Shown: positions 48,587 to 62,228, counted from the first letter of the stretch. The stretch: 64,000 nt of DNA from Chrysomallon squamiferum (GCA_012295275.1 CM022669.1:19480591-19544590); one strand, 5' to 3'. Translations and numbers: made by a program. The notes: generated by a model from the letters alone, not told the origin.

Positions 48587-50445
48587 GATTTTATTTTATA
48601 TTTTATTTAGCGACATGGTTTCATTTTCAAAAACATTTTATTTTATTATTAAAGAAAACATTTGATATCGAATCCAACATTTAAAACAAGCAAATCAACA
48701 AAAAATAATAATAAAGAAACAAACAAATAACGAAATAATATGTCTTTTGTGAAGTTTTGTTTTATTTATTGTTGTTTTTATTAGTTTAAACGTTTGTTTA
48801 GCTTTTTAAGACGGAAAATCTATCAGTTAGTTGGAAACATACTACTTGTTCCCAGTCTACGTTTCGACCGGTCACAATACCGGTAGTAGAGGAAATAATA
48901 TAATATTTTATAGTAATAGGTTGACCTACATTTAAAAAAATTAATAATAAAACTAAAGCCAACCAAACAAACACGCAAATAAACAAATATAAATTTAATG
49001 CATTTTGCTTGTAACAATTTGTAATAGTCCAGTCGAAAATGTAAATTAACTAGCTAAAGCTGTATAAGTTCCGAGATCAAAGTATGCTTATAATACGTGC
49101 GTAGTTAATCGGCGACTACTTTCTATACTGAACAAAAAATGTTAGGGACAAAAAGAAATGCTTTAATATGTTAAACGTCGAATATGAATCACTGACATTG
49201 TATTTTATTTATTTATAGATAAAATGTATTGTCAGTCAAAAATTTCATTAACCTTTCATTAAACGCAAGGTGAAAAAAAAAAAAAAAAATAATAATAATA
49301 ATAATAAAAAAAAAAAAAAAAAAACGCAGCCCCCCACTATTCCATGGTACCTAAACTTTTTTGTTCAGTGGATAAAAAATATTTTTAATAATAAACTGAC
49401 CGTTTTACGAATGAAATGGAAACAGGTCAAGTGTCGCTTATTAGTTTACAACAGAGCTAGATGATATTTCATAAAAGTAATATCAGTCAGGTTATTCTTT
49501 TCTTTCTTTTTTTTGTTTCTTCTTCCTTTTTCTGGCGCCGAATTTTTTTATATCATACAAAGTATATAAATATTGTCTGCTTTGAATACTTACCTATGTG
49601 AAAACATAGGTTCTCTAAGTTAAATCTAACTATTAACGAATCTTTAAATCAGTTAAAAAAAAATATAATAATAATAAAAAGTTAGTCGTACATATATTAA
49701 AATTAATATATCTACACAACTGCAAATTAATTCAAATAAACACGATTATCACTTTCATGTCATGCTTTGCTGATTATAAATGCATACAGATCGGTGAAGC
49801 ATATCAAAAACATTCAAATGTTAGTTTCAGTTGTATGTGGTGCACTGAATTTATCTGCTGCGTAATTTATAATTCTTCTTTTTATATCAAAATCACCATC
49901 TTAAACATCACCACTGGAAGATATAATTATGTACAAAAATCAACAGAAGCGGAATGCAGTAATGTTTGGCAGGTAGTTTTTGTAATACAAACCTTTACGA
50001 ACGGCTCACTTTAAAAATAATTATTTGATATATCTCCACAGAAAGGACACTGAAATGTAACATTGATTCGTTCAATTTATAAATTAGCAACATTAATTTT
50101 TTTTTTTTTTTTTTTAAAAGTCGAAAAAAAGGTGAGTATCAAATTATTTTATTGTGACTGTCACTGTGTGTCACACAAATATGTATGTATGTGTGTTTTC
50201 AAACACATTTGTTTGTTTATTGATTTAAACTTCTTGGCTTGGTCACGTCGCGTTTTCCTTTGAATGTGGGTTATATACTCATTACACATTTTAACGCAAC
50301 ACCTGAACATTTTATTTCCTAATAGGAAATATCATGACTAACTAATTGCTTGTATAAACAATATTTATTTTATTTTGTTTTCAGCTTCCTGTTTTTTTAA
50401 ATTTTATTTTTTTTTTTTTTTACACGCACAACACTCAAACACACA

Positions 50446-50451
50446 CGCGCG

Positions 50452-50492
<41 letters not shown>
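50446..50492. repeat. (CA)n microsatellite
   Basis: CA/CG dinucleotide tract about 500 bp upstream of the putative MFSD12 first exon. Confidence 0.95.
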
Positions 50493-50496
<4 letters not shown>

Positions 50497-50740
50497 TCAT
50501 GCATATATACAGCGCTACCTATACATATTAGAAATTAAATGGTTTTTAATATCCTTGTCAAAAATAAAAGAAAATTCGTACAGGTTAACGTAACGGCAGG
50601 AAAAATTAGAAAGAAAAGAAGTAATTAAACTATTATACTCAAAATATTTTATCGTATTTTTTTTACATTGCATCAGTTTCCGTGAGCTCATAGCAACATT
50701 CGTGCGTTTTCGGAAAATGACAATGTTTAGATGAAAATAA

Positions 50741-50864
50741 TCACGTGGCAATATAATAAGTCATATGATCAAAACATGGTTGTCAGGCGCGTGACAGTCA
50801 TGGTGTCATTTGTTACGAGGAAATTGCTCAAATTTTATGAAAATAACGTTATGTTAATCACGTG
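50741..50864. promoter_or_regulatory. Paired TCACGTG E-boxes upstream of MFSD12
   Basis: TCACGTG occurs at 50741-50747 and again at 50858-50864, within an interval that also contains GCGCGTGAC. These are M-box/CLEAR-type cores, bound in animals by MITF/TFE factors that drive lysosome and pigment-organelle genes. The putative first exon ends about 170 bp downstream. Binding is inferred. Confidence 0.4.
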
Positions 50865-50959
50865 CTCCTGCACATGACAACAAACATAATGAACGAGTCT
50901 TACTTTAACTGTACTTTAAATATATGCTGTTTCTTAACTGTGTTAAATAAAATAAAACG

Positions 50960-51032
50960 GTCTTGAAAAAATCAGTAAAATTAAAAGTAAGAAACTGACC
51001 CAACTCAGCGGGAACCAGGAACGAAGAAGAAG
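50960..51032 (+). other. Putative non-coding first exon of MFSD12
   Basis: A relatively GC-rich segment ends at GAAGAAG|GTAATTAT (51032/51033) and a matching acceptor TTTTTACAG|ATCTGAG occurs at 51983/51984, 50 bp before the ATG. The 5' limit is unknown. Confidence 0.4.
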
Positions 51033-51983
51033 GTAATTATTTATGAGACGTTCATTCTTTTCATTGTTTGTAAATTCTATTACATATGAACAAATATGAA
51101 ATTAATCAGAAATGTAGAACAAAATAATCGATGTATGGAGATTAAAATGGTGGATTGAATTACACGTCGATCGTCTTCAGTTTTGTAATGTTTGAGTAAG
51201 ACAATTCTAACTTAAATAAAAAGATGTCTTAATGTTAAAGAGAAACAAAGTTTTTTTCTTCTTCTTTCTTTTTATTATTTTTTTTTTGTTCCTAAAACAA
51301 AAATAAGTAAACAAATAAAATAGCGAACGAAACAGTTTGATTACATTTGTATATTTAATGTCATTATGGGAAGACAAAAGTAAAGTTGACGTGTTACAAA
51401 TGTATTCGTCGGCTTCTTCGCATAGCATTGATTTGTTCATTTAAAACATACCTTTAATGATATGAAGAAATAAGCCAAATACATTTTGAATACTTTCAGC
51501 TGATGGCCAGGTTTAGCTAATAATGAAGTAGTATAATAAATAAGTAAATAAATAAATACAAAATTCAATTATAAAACATCTGGTCTCACACCCGTTGTTT
51601 TTATCGTTATGACGTCATTGAACAGGTTGCAATCAAGATAGCACAGCATAGGTAGTCAGTGGGAGAACAATATGTTCAGAGATGTAACTAATTTTATATT
51701 AAATTATATTTATCTATATGCAGGTTTTCATTTCAATGCATGAAACCGTATAACTGTTTCTTACAAGTTTGTGTGATCTCATTCTTCCTGCAGTAAGTTT
51801 ACTTCAGATACATGCAGACATAACATATCACATTTTATTCATTAGTATCAAACAGTCAATCTGAAACAAAATAAGAAATGTTAAACATATATGTTCATTT
51901 ATTTATTTATTTGTTTGTTTATTGATATGGAATTACAGATATCAAGCCAATGAACTGCTTATTTTAAACTTTAATTTTTACAG

Positions 51984-54616
51984 ATCTGAGATTTTTAAAT
52001 AACAGACTGAGTGAACCAGCAACAACAGCATTGATGACAACAACAATGTCTACAATAAATATAAGACAGATGCCATTAATTGGACGTATTAGCTACAGTG
52101 TCGGCCATGTTCTCAACGACTTAACAGCGTCAATGTGGTTCAGTTATCTGTTGGTGTTTTTCCACCAAGTGAAGCATTTTGACAACAAACTTGCCGGAGA
52201 CTTGATGTTGATAGGTCAAGTCAGTGATGCTCTTTTTACTCCATTCATAGGATTTGAGTCAGACAGAACTAAAGGGTTTTGTAAAATGGGAAAAAGAAAA
52301 TCTTGGCACTTTTTGGGTAAGTATTTTTTAAATTTCTCATATTACACTTACAAACAGTAACAAGCTTGAGATGTGAGAGACAGTCGATTGGTCCTCCTTG
52401 ATACACCCAGTCATGTTATTTCCCATTCCACACATTGCTCCTATAGCTAATTTACCAAAGATGGACTTTAAAAGTCTGTTGTTGCTAATCTGTGGTTTTC
52501 AGTGAATTTTGCCTTAACTAATCATCACAGAGGACATCAGCATTCAGGAGGATTACAGTGAGTATCTAAACAAGATGTATGTGACAGAGCACATATTACA
52601 TTTAATATCACTCGTGCATTAATTCAACTGTAGAAAAATGAGTATAAGAAAACTTAGAATGAATGCTTTATTGTCAGATAACTTTACATTAGACATGATG
52701 GCGTTCCTCTTTTGGTTTGTCCCATTATAACCCATGTCACATAGCTGATATCAGAGTTTGTCGTATATTCCTTAATGAAAATGGTGACAGAGCATCGAAG
52801 CAAAAATAATATATAACAATTTTGTTTTCTTTTCGAAAAAAACAAAACAAAAAAGAAAGATGTATTACAGAGTGATTAAAAATAAAAATAAGCTTATGTG
52901 TCATTAATCAAATATTCATTCAGGCTGTAATGGATTATTATAAGGTATGAAATACGTTCCAAGCCTAAAACATTCTAGCAAGTTGTCTTTTTTTAACAAT
53001 GCTCTTCATATTTTTTTCTTCTCGAGGACTGACACTTACCCATTGAATCTTATCTTATTAAAATTACTCATGAACTGTTTTTACTCACACAGAGGATGCT
53101 ATTAAGATCTATACTTCACATTTCCATTACACAGTTTTTCTTCTCTTTTTTCAGTGTATATTTCTTGTTTCTTTTTTTCATGTCTTTATGTCGACATTTT
53201 TTTAATGTGTAACCTTTTTGTAGCTGATGTTTTCTTTCACATTTGTTTTTAAACTGATTTTTTAAATTAATTTTTTTTATTAATTTAAAAAATAAAAAAA
53301 AATCTTTTTTTTAGGTACTGTCTGTGTCTTAGCCAGCTTTCCATTTTTGTTCATTGACTGTATCACCTGCTCACATGCGCCCAACTGGGCTCAGTTCATC
53401 TACTTTGCACCCTTTGTTGTCATCTTCCAGTTTGGCTGGGCTTCAACACAAATTTCTCATCTGTCTCTTATCCCTGAACTTACAGATGATGTTAACGAAC
53501 GTGTTGAACTAAATGGTTGGAGGTGGGTTATGGAGAACATTTTTTTTTTTTTTTTTTTTTTTATTATGGAGGAGGTGGGAGTTTTATATTGTGGTGGGTG
53601 GAGTGGGCAATTTCACAGAGTAATGTATATCAAAACTGCAAAAATATTAAATATAGTAAATACCATCATTGTTATATGTTATTATTATTTTATTTTATTT
53701 TATTGTATTATTGTTTTATTAATTTTATTTTTCTTCTTCTTTTTCTTCTTCTTCTTCTTCTTTTTATTATTTGTATTTTTATATTTACTGATGTTGTTAT
53801 TACTGTCATTGCTGCTATTACTATTATCAATTTTATTAGTTGTATTATTATTAGTTTTATAGGTAATCTTATTATTATTACAATTGGTGTTTTATTATTA
53901 ATATTATTTTTTATTTTTTTATTTTATTTGTTATATTATTAATAGTCTTATTATTATAATATTATTATTTATTGTTATTATTAATTATATTATTTTTAAT
54001 ATTATTATTTATCCATTCATTACTCTGTTGTATTGTATGATTTTCAGATATGCATGTACTGTCTTGTCTAACCTGACAGTGTATGGAATTGCCTGGGTCC
54101 TGTTTGCGCTTGGAACAGACAGTGATGAATCAAAATTATCACACAATGACGCACCAAAATTTCGAGTCAGTGTAGACAAACTTGTTACCTTTATATTATT
54201 GTTTTGAAAGGATTAGTGAATGTTTAATGCATTTCAGCATATTTTTAATATTACATTTTCACTGAATAATTATTAATGCAAGAAAGAAAACATGGTAAAC
54301 TCAAATCACTGGCTGCTGTTATTACTTAGCAGTGTGTGTGTTCCTTTATACACACCTTCTCACAGACAGCAAAACAGACATTTGATAAACCAGCAGTGGC
54401 TGCTGTGAACAATAATTCAGTAGAGTTGCTATGGGAGACTGTCTTTGTAATGTATTGCACTTCCACTTAGATTAGAATTAATTTTAGAAAATATTTTAAT
54501 AATATTCGAAAGTAATATATTTATTATTTTTGCACATTCTGATTCTACTACACCTTTTACAAGAATACATTTTGCTTTGTTAATTTTTTTTTCTTTTCCC
54601 ACACATCAGTGAATCC

Positions 54617-54647
<31 letters not shown>

Positions 54648-57600
54648 CTGTTCTCTATAAATCATATTATTGAATTAGGCTGCGAGCAGTTTCAAACCGA
54701 GGAGAAGTCAATTCCTCTTTTACATATTTTTTCGTTTCACTGTCAAATCATTTCTTACTTTTATGTTTAAAATATTATTACACATATATTATTTATCAAT
54801 ATTATTATTTATGTTTTTGTTTTGTAGAATTTAATGTTCACTGTGATTGGAATCGGAGCAGTGTTTGCGTTCCTGTTTCACCTCGGTACGAGAGAAAAAA
54901 CCAAATTCTCAGACGCTGACTTATCCAGTGGTCAAGATGTTTTGGATTCCCCATCTTCCAGTCATTCTAGTCTAGAGAATCTGTTACAGCACAAGTCAAT
55001 GAAATGGAGCGATTGGTTAAAGGACCACCAGTTTTATCAAGTAATTAGTTTTTATTCTTAAAGTGTATATGTAGATGTGTGTGCCAGTTTACAGTTCTTA
55101 AAATCTCTCTTTACATTGGTGCTAATGAATGTTAAATATGTTTTGTAATTTTACTTTCTTTTGTTTTTTGTTTATGTGTATCTGTTGTCATACTTACTGT
55201 AAAAGATACTTACACTGAATTTAACCATTACCTTTTTTTAATATATTTTTTATGATTCTAACTAACAGGGTAAATATATTTTGTACATATCCAGATAATG
55301 TTTTTAAAATTTTACTTCTTAAAATGTAAGGATAATAATGATGTTATTATGTTTCACTATATTTGTTTATTTCCAGTATTATTTTATTTTACTCTTATTT
55401 AAGTATATTTACAGTGATTCCATGAAATTGCCTAAATATGTTTTCATTATTTTCAGTTGGTATTTTTTTTAAATTTTTTTTACATAAAGTTTGTCTAAGT
55501 GGTGTAATAAAATAGCCTGACTACTTTTTGACTGCTTAAGAGAGATTGAATATATATATATTTTTTTTTCCTTATTAATGTATATTTAAAGACAGGCTAG
55601 CTAATATCTTATCCCATGTTTTATTATTTTCCAGGTCAGTTTGATTTATATGTTTACTCGGTTGTATGTCAATTTATCTCAAGTCTACATGCCAATGTAT
55701 CTTGTGGAAACTCTCAAATTAGAAAAGGTAACAAGTCACAGTAGTTTTTATTTTTATTTATTGTTTTTTAACCTGGGGTTTTAAAATAAAGAGTTAACTT
55801 GTCATATTCTGTCATGTTTTATGTTTTTTAAACTCTTGTGTGAGTTTGTGTGTATTTGTGCATATGTGTGTGTATATTTGTATATATGTGTATGTATGTA
55901 TGTATGTGTGTGTCCATGGGTGCATTCATTTTTGGATGTATTTTGCGTATGCATGTCTATAGTTAAAACGTGTTTTCTTTAATCTGATTTATAAATAAAT
56001 ATTTTCACAGATACAGTTGTTACCTATATCACATTTATAATGACAAATTTACATATGTTCTATCACACGTATAAAATAATGAATTTTAAACTTAATATGT
56101 TAATATTTTCACATTAATTAGGGATAAAATCATTAACGCTTATATCTGTCTATATACATATTGTCTAAAACGCATAAATTTATGTTGTTTTAAATTCAGA
56201 TAACAATAGCTATTATTCCTCTGGTTGTGTACAGCAGTGGATTTGTGACATCACTCTTAATGAGACCAATCAGTTGTTTTATTAACAGAAAGGTCAGTTT
56301 TTACTTCTCTACATATTATTTTATTAACTTCATATACAACATTTTATAAACCCTAATCTTTCTTATTCATGTTATCAACAGAAGAACTAGGATTGTTGGC
56401 ATACATTATTAAAATTTCTTTTCAGTTTTTGCAACTGAATAATTTACATACATTGTTTATAAGCTACTTCATCATGAATCAGTTCCATTATTTATTTTTA
56501 TTCAGAGACTAAAGATATTAGTAAAGAAAATTATACAGAAAAACTGTTTCTTTGCTAACAGCTGTAAGCAGATGTCATGTTGATGATGTTTCATGTCTTT
56601 AGCTAAACTAGTACAAAATGTTGTTCGTGACAAAATCTTGTTTTTTTAAATTGCAGTTTCATGCAGTATTCTGATTCACAAATAGTGAAATTATTTTTTA
56701 AATAATTAAAAAATACTAGAATGTGGATTTGAACTAAATCTGTTTTTTTTTTCTGTTTTTTTTATACACTTCATTTCTTTACACACACTGGACTTGGACC
56801 CAAATTTACATACTGAGGAATTTTTAAGTAAATATTTCTTTTCACTGTCATTATTAGAAATTTCAGTGAATTTATTATGTTTTTCAGTCAACTGAATGTT
56901 TTTGTTTCAGCTTACTTTTGTCATTGGAGTAATGATTGCTGCTGGTTCTAGTACGTGTATGTTTTTTCTAAACACCAACTGCGGCAATTACGTTTATGGA
57001 CCCGCAGTTCTTCTCGGTATTGGTGGCTCAGCCATGCAGGTTACCTCCCTTGCTATGACTGCCGATCTTATTAACACAAATACGGTAAGAACGCATGTAA
57101 ATAAATTAATACAAGACTGGTGCGACATGAGACATAGGAACATTTCTTCAGTGTTCTTACAACTGGTTTAACAAACACCATGATATGTACTATTCACTAT
57201 GAGAACATCTAGAAAGAGTAGCTATTGATGTGTTTTATATGGTGATTTCACTCTAAGTATCTATTTGCATTATCTGAAATAACAGTGGATTAAATTTCTT
57301 TTGATAAATAAACGTGTCATTTCCTTTTCAACCTTTTGTGTGAGGCAGTAATAACAGTTAATTGAAATTGTTTTGAATGTAGTGACAGATGTAGTATTAT
57401 TATCTGACAATAAAGCTAAATCTCATTTCCTTTTTTTTTTCTTTTTTTGTTTAAATCTGCTGATTTAATATACATTCAAAATAATTTTCCTAAAATGAAT
57501 AAGCAAATGAAATAATTAAGTTTGTTTTAACCCTGTTAATATTATCCATCAAACATTATTTGTTCTGTGTTCAAGCATTACTTTAAATTGCCACAAAGTG

Positions 57601-59632
57601 TGTTTCTGCATTTGTGACGTCATTTTTCACCCATATCCATGTAGTTTCATTAAGGTTTATTAAGACCAACAGCTGTGATGTGAAGAAAACAATACAATAA
57701 CAATCTTTCATAATGAAATTTTATGTCTTCAAGATACAGTTAATATCAGATTAATATCAGCAAATAAATAAATTCAAAAAACCCCCCAAAAAACAGTGTA
57801 ACTATCTTTTGGATCATCATTAAGCCAATCAAAAATAGAACTATTAATAAATGACAATCAAAAGAGATGATCTAAGGTGCATTGTCTGAGATCTGAATAT
57901 CAGTTGTTTAGAGCATGCACCTTTATATACACATCTGAATGTCAGGATATTGTGTTCAGAGGATTAAACTTTGTCGACAAAAAGTGCACTTTGATATTTT
58001 TGAAAAAACAGATAAATATTGTGATGCAGTTTTAAATACTGTTTGTTGTTTATTCCAGGAAAGTGGTGCTTTTGTGTACGGTGCTATGAGTTTCACTGAC
58101 AAACTGTCCAATGGAATTTTCATTGAGGTCATTCAGCAGTTTCATCCATGCATGTAAGTGTTGAGCGTATTATCTGTGTTTGTTGATAAATGTTTTGAAA
58201 ACTGATCATGTAATAAACTGTTGATAATGTTTTTAAGTGATCAGATTATACTTGTTTTTTCTTTTCTTTTTATTCTTTTTACCTCTTTTTTTTTTTTTTC
58301 TGATGATTTGTTTTATAGATGATGTTCTAGATGTTTGCGTGTTTTTCAGACAATGTTTTAGGTGTTTGTGTATTTTACAGAAAGTCTTGTAGATATCTGT
58401 GTATTTTACACAGTTTTAAATGTTTGTGTATTTTACAGACAGTGTTGTAGATGTTTGTGAGTTTTACAAACAGTGTTTTAAATGTTTGTGAATTTTACAA
58501 ACAAATTTGTAGATGTTTATGAATTTTACAAACAGTGTTTTAAATGTTTGTGTATTTTACAGACGATGTTGCCCAGCGTGTGAACCTTACTACAGACATG
58601 TAGAGTCCCTCATTCCTGGTGGTTGTGCAGTCCTGGCCTTTATAATTCTGCTTACTCTAATTCCATTTCAAATAGGGAGGAGGACGTACAATGGTATATC
58701 TTATTTCTTTTTTCTTTAGAAGCAATGATGATGATAATAATAATAATCATCATCATAATCATAATATACTGAGCTATAATAATTTTTTTTTTTTTCACTT
58801 TAAATTCAGATGGATTACAATCAAATAATTATGTCACTGATCTGTTTTGTTCTTTGTTGGATTTGTCTTGGTTTGAAGTTGGCTAAACTGAATTGTCTGG
58901 TTTTGAGAAAATTGTTATTAAAATAATGATTGCCAGTTTTCATGCCTGGCTTCCTTAGAAAACCAGAACAGAATGAGAGCATCCAAACTTCATGTTGAAA
59001 GAAACATGACTTGTTACCCATTTTATTGCACTGGGTCATATTATGCCAAACAGAATACATCAAAATGATATTGATCTTCTTTATTTAATGATGTAATCGA
59101 TACACATGCATATCTAGGAACAGTTTTTGTCCATTTAATTCAACATAGCTATTATTTTAATATGTTACATCTAAATACAAACACTTGCTTTAAAAGCAAA
59201 TATTGATGGTTTCCTCTTAAAGACAACATGCGTGCACACACAAAGACACACATGTATATGAATTATTGGAGATTTTACACCAAACTGGTGATGAGAAAAA
59301 AATTAATAAATGTACTTAACTGGAGTTGTTAAAGGCCACTGACTTTTTTGTTCAACATAATTGTAACATTTTCAGTAGGTCTGTTCATGAAATTATAAAC
59401 AAATTTATTTTCAGAACTTTGAGGTAACAGTAAGTTATAAACAAAATCTCTATCTCTGAATTTTGTAGAAGAGTAGTAGCTTTTGCTAAATATTTTTTGG
59501 CTTATTTTTTCATGATTTTAATGCTTTTGTTTTTTAATTCTTTGAATTATTTTATTTTTATTTTCTTTCACTAACATTATAAATTGAAAAAAAGAATTGA
59601 AAAAAAGAACTGACTTTAGTATCTTTCTAGCA

Positions 59633-59691
<59 letters not shown>

Positions 59692-60372
59692 TAGATGCTT
59701 CAAAGGTTGCATAATTAATCCATCTCAAAGCGCCATCTAGGCATTTTTTCAATTCCAGCCTGTGGTCTGAGACTAGTTTATCAAAAACTAGTATGGGCTT
59801 TATTGTTTATAGGAAGGTTCTTGTATAAAATCTGTTTTCTGCTAACTGAAAAAAAACCTCTTGTGTGCTGGTAGCTTTTTTTCATCTCTCTCCATCTGAG
59901 CGTGGTCCTTAACAATATGCATAACATGGTATAAACATAGATTAAAATGAGTCCTTTGTTAAATAATAAATTTCTTTTCTGGTTAGTTTATGCAAGTTTT
60001 TGTTTGTTTTGTTATTTATTTGTTTGTTTATTTATTTTATATATTATTATTAATTTTTTTTTTTCGAAAATGTTTTTATACTATTCATTCTTTTATTTTT
60101 ATGTTATGTATTTTTATTTTATTTAATTATTATTTATTTATTTATTTATTTGTTTATTTGTTTATTTGTTTGTTTGTTTTTTTCATTTCATTTTATTTAT
60201 ATTTCCAGAGATCATTGTGAATGAGTCAACTGATGGTCAGACATGTTCTTATGGTTCTGTAGAAGACAGAGAGCCGTTGATGAAAAAACAAGCTAATGGC
60301 CATCATATCCATTGTTCAATAAACACACCTCCAAAAGATGTCTGCAGCATTACTTCTTCAGTTATTTCTTGA
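51984..60372 (+). CDS. MFSD12: MFSD12-like major facilitator transporter (10 coding exons)
   Basis: In mammals MFSD12 imports cysteine into lysosomes and melanosomes. The CDS starts at ATG 52034; bases from 51984 are 5'UTR. Coding exons: 52034-52316, 53315-53522, 54048-54165, 54828-55040, 55635-55727, 56200-56292, 56911-57084, 58059-58153, 58563-58693, 60209-60372; 523 aa, somewhat longer than human (about 480). Recognition rests on the N-terminal [19 protein letters not shown] block, the MFS loop SDRTKG at 76-81 followed by [12 protein letters not shown], and the [20 protein letters not shown] block after the fourth to fifth helix. Exon 4 encodes the hydrophilic central loop ([18 protein letters not shown]). 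About 12 hydrophobic helices are expected; the last 54 residues are a polar tail. The exon 9 acceptor is the last unit of a tandem repeat. No frame defects. Confidence 0.9.
54621..54647. repeat. Poly-T run, MFSD12 intron 3
   Basis: About 27 consecutive T in the intron before exon 4; no clear element around it. Confidence 0.9.
57642..57869 (+). repeat. Dispersed repeat R1, copy a (MFSD12 intron 7)
   Basis: About 230 bp recurs in the same orientation at 60679-60923. Shared words include TTTCATTAAGGTTTATTAAG, TATGTCTTCAAGATAC and AAGCCAATCAAAAATAGAAC. No coding content; class unknown. Confidence 0.8.
58318..58562 (+). repeat. Tandem repeat of the exon 9 3' splice site, MFSD12 intron 8
   Basis: About seven units of roughly 30-40 bp follow the pattern GTTTTAAATGTTTGTGTATTTTACAGACAG. 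The last unit is the functional acceptor TTTTACAG|ACGATG at 58562/58563. Several upstream units keep an intact TTTTACAGA or TTTTTCAGA; others are TTTTACAAA. Confidence 0.85.
59636..59689. repeat. (AAT)n microsatellite, MFSD12 intron 9
   Basis: Uninterrupted AAT tract; gives the poly-Leu antisense frame, which is not a gene. Confidence 0.95.
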
Positions 60373-60678
60373 TTTACAGCAAAATGTTAAAATAGCAACA
60401 CATGTTAGATTGTTATTCAAGGGTTGTGACCATCAACATATATATATATATATTTGTTTTTATTCACATGTTGCTTTTCTAATGTTTGGTTTGATGATAA
60501 CCAGATGTTAATTTTGTGATATTTTCTGTTGAATATAAAAGGAAGACATCATTATATTTTATTTTGAAGTGAATTTAAGTTTAACCTACATAATAGGAAT
60601 TTTTCTGCATTGTTAAATATGTAGAACATGTGAATAAATTCGTATTTTATTTTGTATTAAACAGTACTATGTATGGTT

Positions 60679-60923
60679 TAGTTTCATTAAGGTTTATTAA
60701 GACCAACAGAACTGATGTAAAGAAAACAATACAGCAACAATTTTTCAAATAAACTTTTATGTCTTCAAGATACTGTTAATAACATAAGTATTCAGCAAGA
60801 GAGAGAGAGAAAAAAGCAATGACAACAAATTTGAATCAGTAAAAAAAAGTTTAACTCTCTTCTGGATCATCGACAAGCCAATCAAAAATAGAACTCTTAA
60901 TAGATGACCAATGAAAAGAGATG
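60679..60923 (+). repeat. Dispersed repeat R1, copy b (downstream of MFSD12)
   Basis: Second copy of the repeat at 57642-57869, with a GA-rich insertion near 60798-60815 and scattered substitutions. Confidence 0.8.
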
Positions 60924-61106
60924 TTACAGAAGTGGAAATGAATCATGGGTAAAATAGATGTTGATTAGTCAGATAAAATCATGTAGTTTGATTGTCCAAG
61001 AAGAATTGCATTTACTCTCTCCCACCATAAAGGGAAACTATATCTTGCATTATTATAATGATTAAAAAAAATATATATATATTGAGAGAGAGGAGGGAGA
61101 GAAAAA

Positions 61107-61262
61107 AAAATGCAGAATAAAACAAGTAACTGGATACTGTCTTAAGATTTCTTTTTTTCCTCAAGTTGAATTTTGAATGTAGCACAGCAGAGCCTTGTTG
61201 CATTCTGCATTTTTGCCTTCTCAGGATAAACCTGATGTCTTAAGACAGTAACCAGTTATTCC
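61107..61262. repeat. Inverted-repeat segment
   Basis: The segment around AACTGGATACTGTCTTAAG (about 61129) is complemented by CTTAAGACAGTAACCAGTT at about 61238. An ATGCAGAAT near 61110 is complemented by ATTCTGCAT near 61203. It could be a MITE-like remnant or a stem-loop in the 3' flank. Confidence 0.5.
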
Positions 61263-62226
61263 ATATATAGATACACATTAGGAGGTGTGTTATGTTGCAA
61301 AATGTTGATGATTAAATTTATCATTGTAATGGATTTTTGCCGTAACATTGACTATGGCATAATTGTTTGTGGTATGCGGGTCTTAAAATGGGATTATATT
61401 ATTAAACAATTGGATAAAAGGTTTACTGATGTTTAAGTATAGTTATATAGTTTAGAAACCTAAATGTAGATAAAAATCTTATATTGTTTAAAGTTATATT
61501 CAGAATTATTTTAGCTGTTTCTTAATGTGTGAAAATCCGTATTGGCTGAAATATGTAAGAAATAGACACAGGTTAACTATCCACTGTCTGATATTCTTAA
61601 ACAGAAAAAAATACTGAAAAATTAATTTTATATTTAATTAGTTTTATTTGTTTTCTATTTTTATGTATTTATTTACTATTTTATTAATTAATTAATTATT
61701 TGCGTTTAATTTTGTTTTTTTATTTTATTGTATTATTTCTTTATGTATTTTCTTTATTATTTTTATCTATTATTTATTATCTATTTATTTATTTATTTAT
61801 TTAAACTTCAAGCATTATGTAATTCTGATTTTTTTCTTCTCGTAATTATATGCAGTAATGTAGCACTCTGGCAAGCCTTAATCCAGAAAGTCCTTTATTT
61901 GAAAAGTGAGACAAACTCAAGAATTTCATATAATGGATTGTTGACCTGTATAGATAGAAAATAAAATGATATATATAATTCACATACATACAAAATGGTG
62001 GTGTGCTACTGTGCATAAATAATGCTTTTTGCTATGCTTCATTGCTGAAACATAATTCACATTTTTGATTATGTTATATTTATTATGTGTACTCCTGTAA
62101 GGCAGCAGTTTTGATGTAACGAACTATAACTTGGTGTTAGTTGTCTTCCCGTTTCAAAATGGAAGTGTCTTCCATAAAAACTGTATTTTATATATTGTAT
62201 AACAGAAATGATTGAGTGTGTATTTT

Positions 62227-62228
<2 letters not shown>

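Larger units (their letters stand above)
42845..50700. other. ARIH1 3'UTR and intergenic DNA
   Basis: No coding exon was found on either strand over nearly 8 kb. The sequence is very AT-rich with poly-T/poly-A runs. Candidate AATAAA signals occur at several places (for example about 43162 and 44160), so the ARIH1 3' end cannot be fixed by eye. Confidence 0.6.

Noticed and set aside
45000-50650. Possible extra gene between ARIH1 and MFSD12
   Set aside because: Short frames (for example 46092-46289, 47049-47294, 49757-50014) have no recognised domain, no convincing splice partners, and an AT-rich composition typical of non-coding DNA.
59990-60220. Hydrophobic frame before MFSD12 exon 10
   Set aside because: Phe/Tyr/Leu-rich translation of a T-rich intron; only its end overlaps the genuine exon 10.
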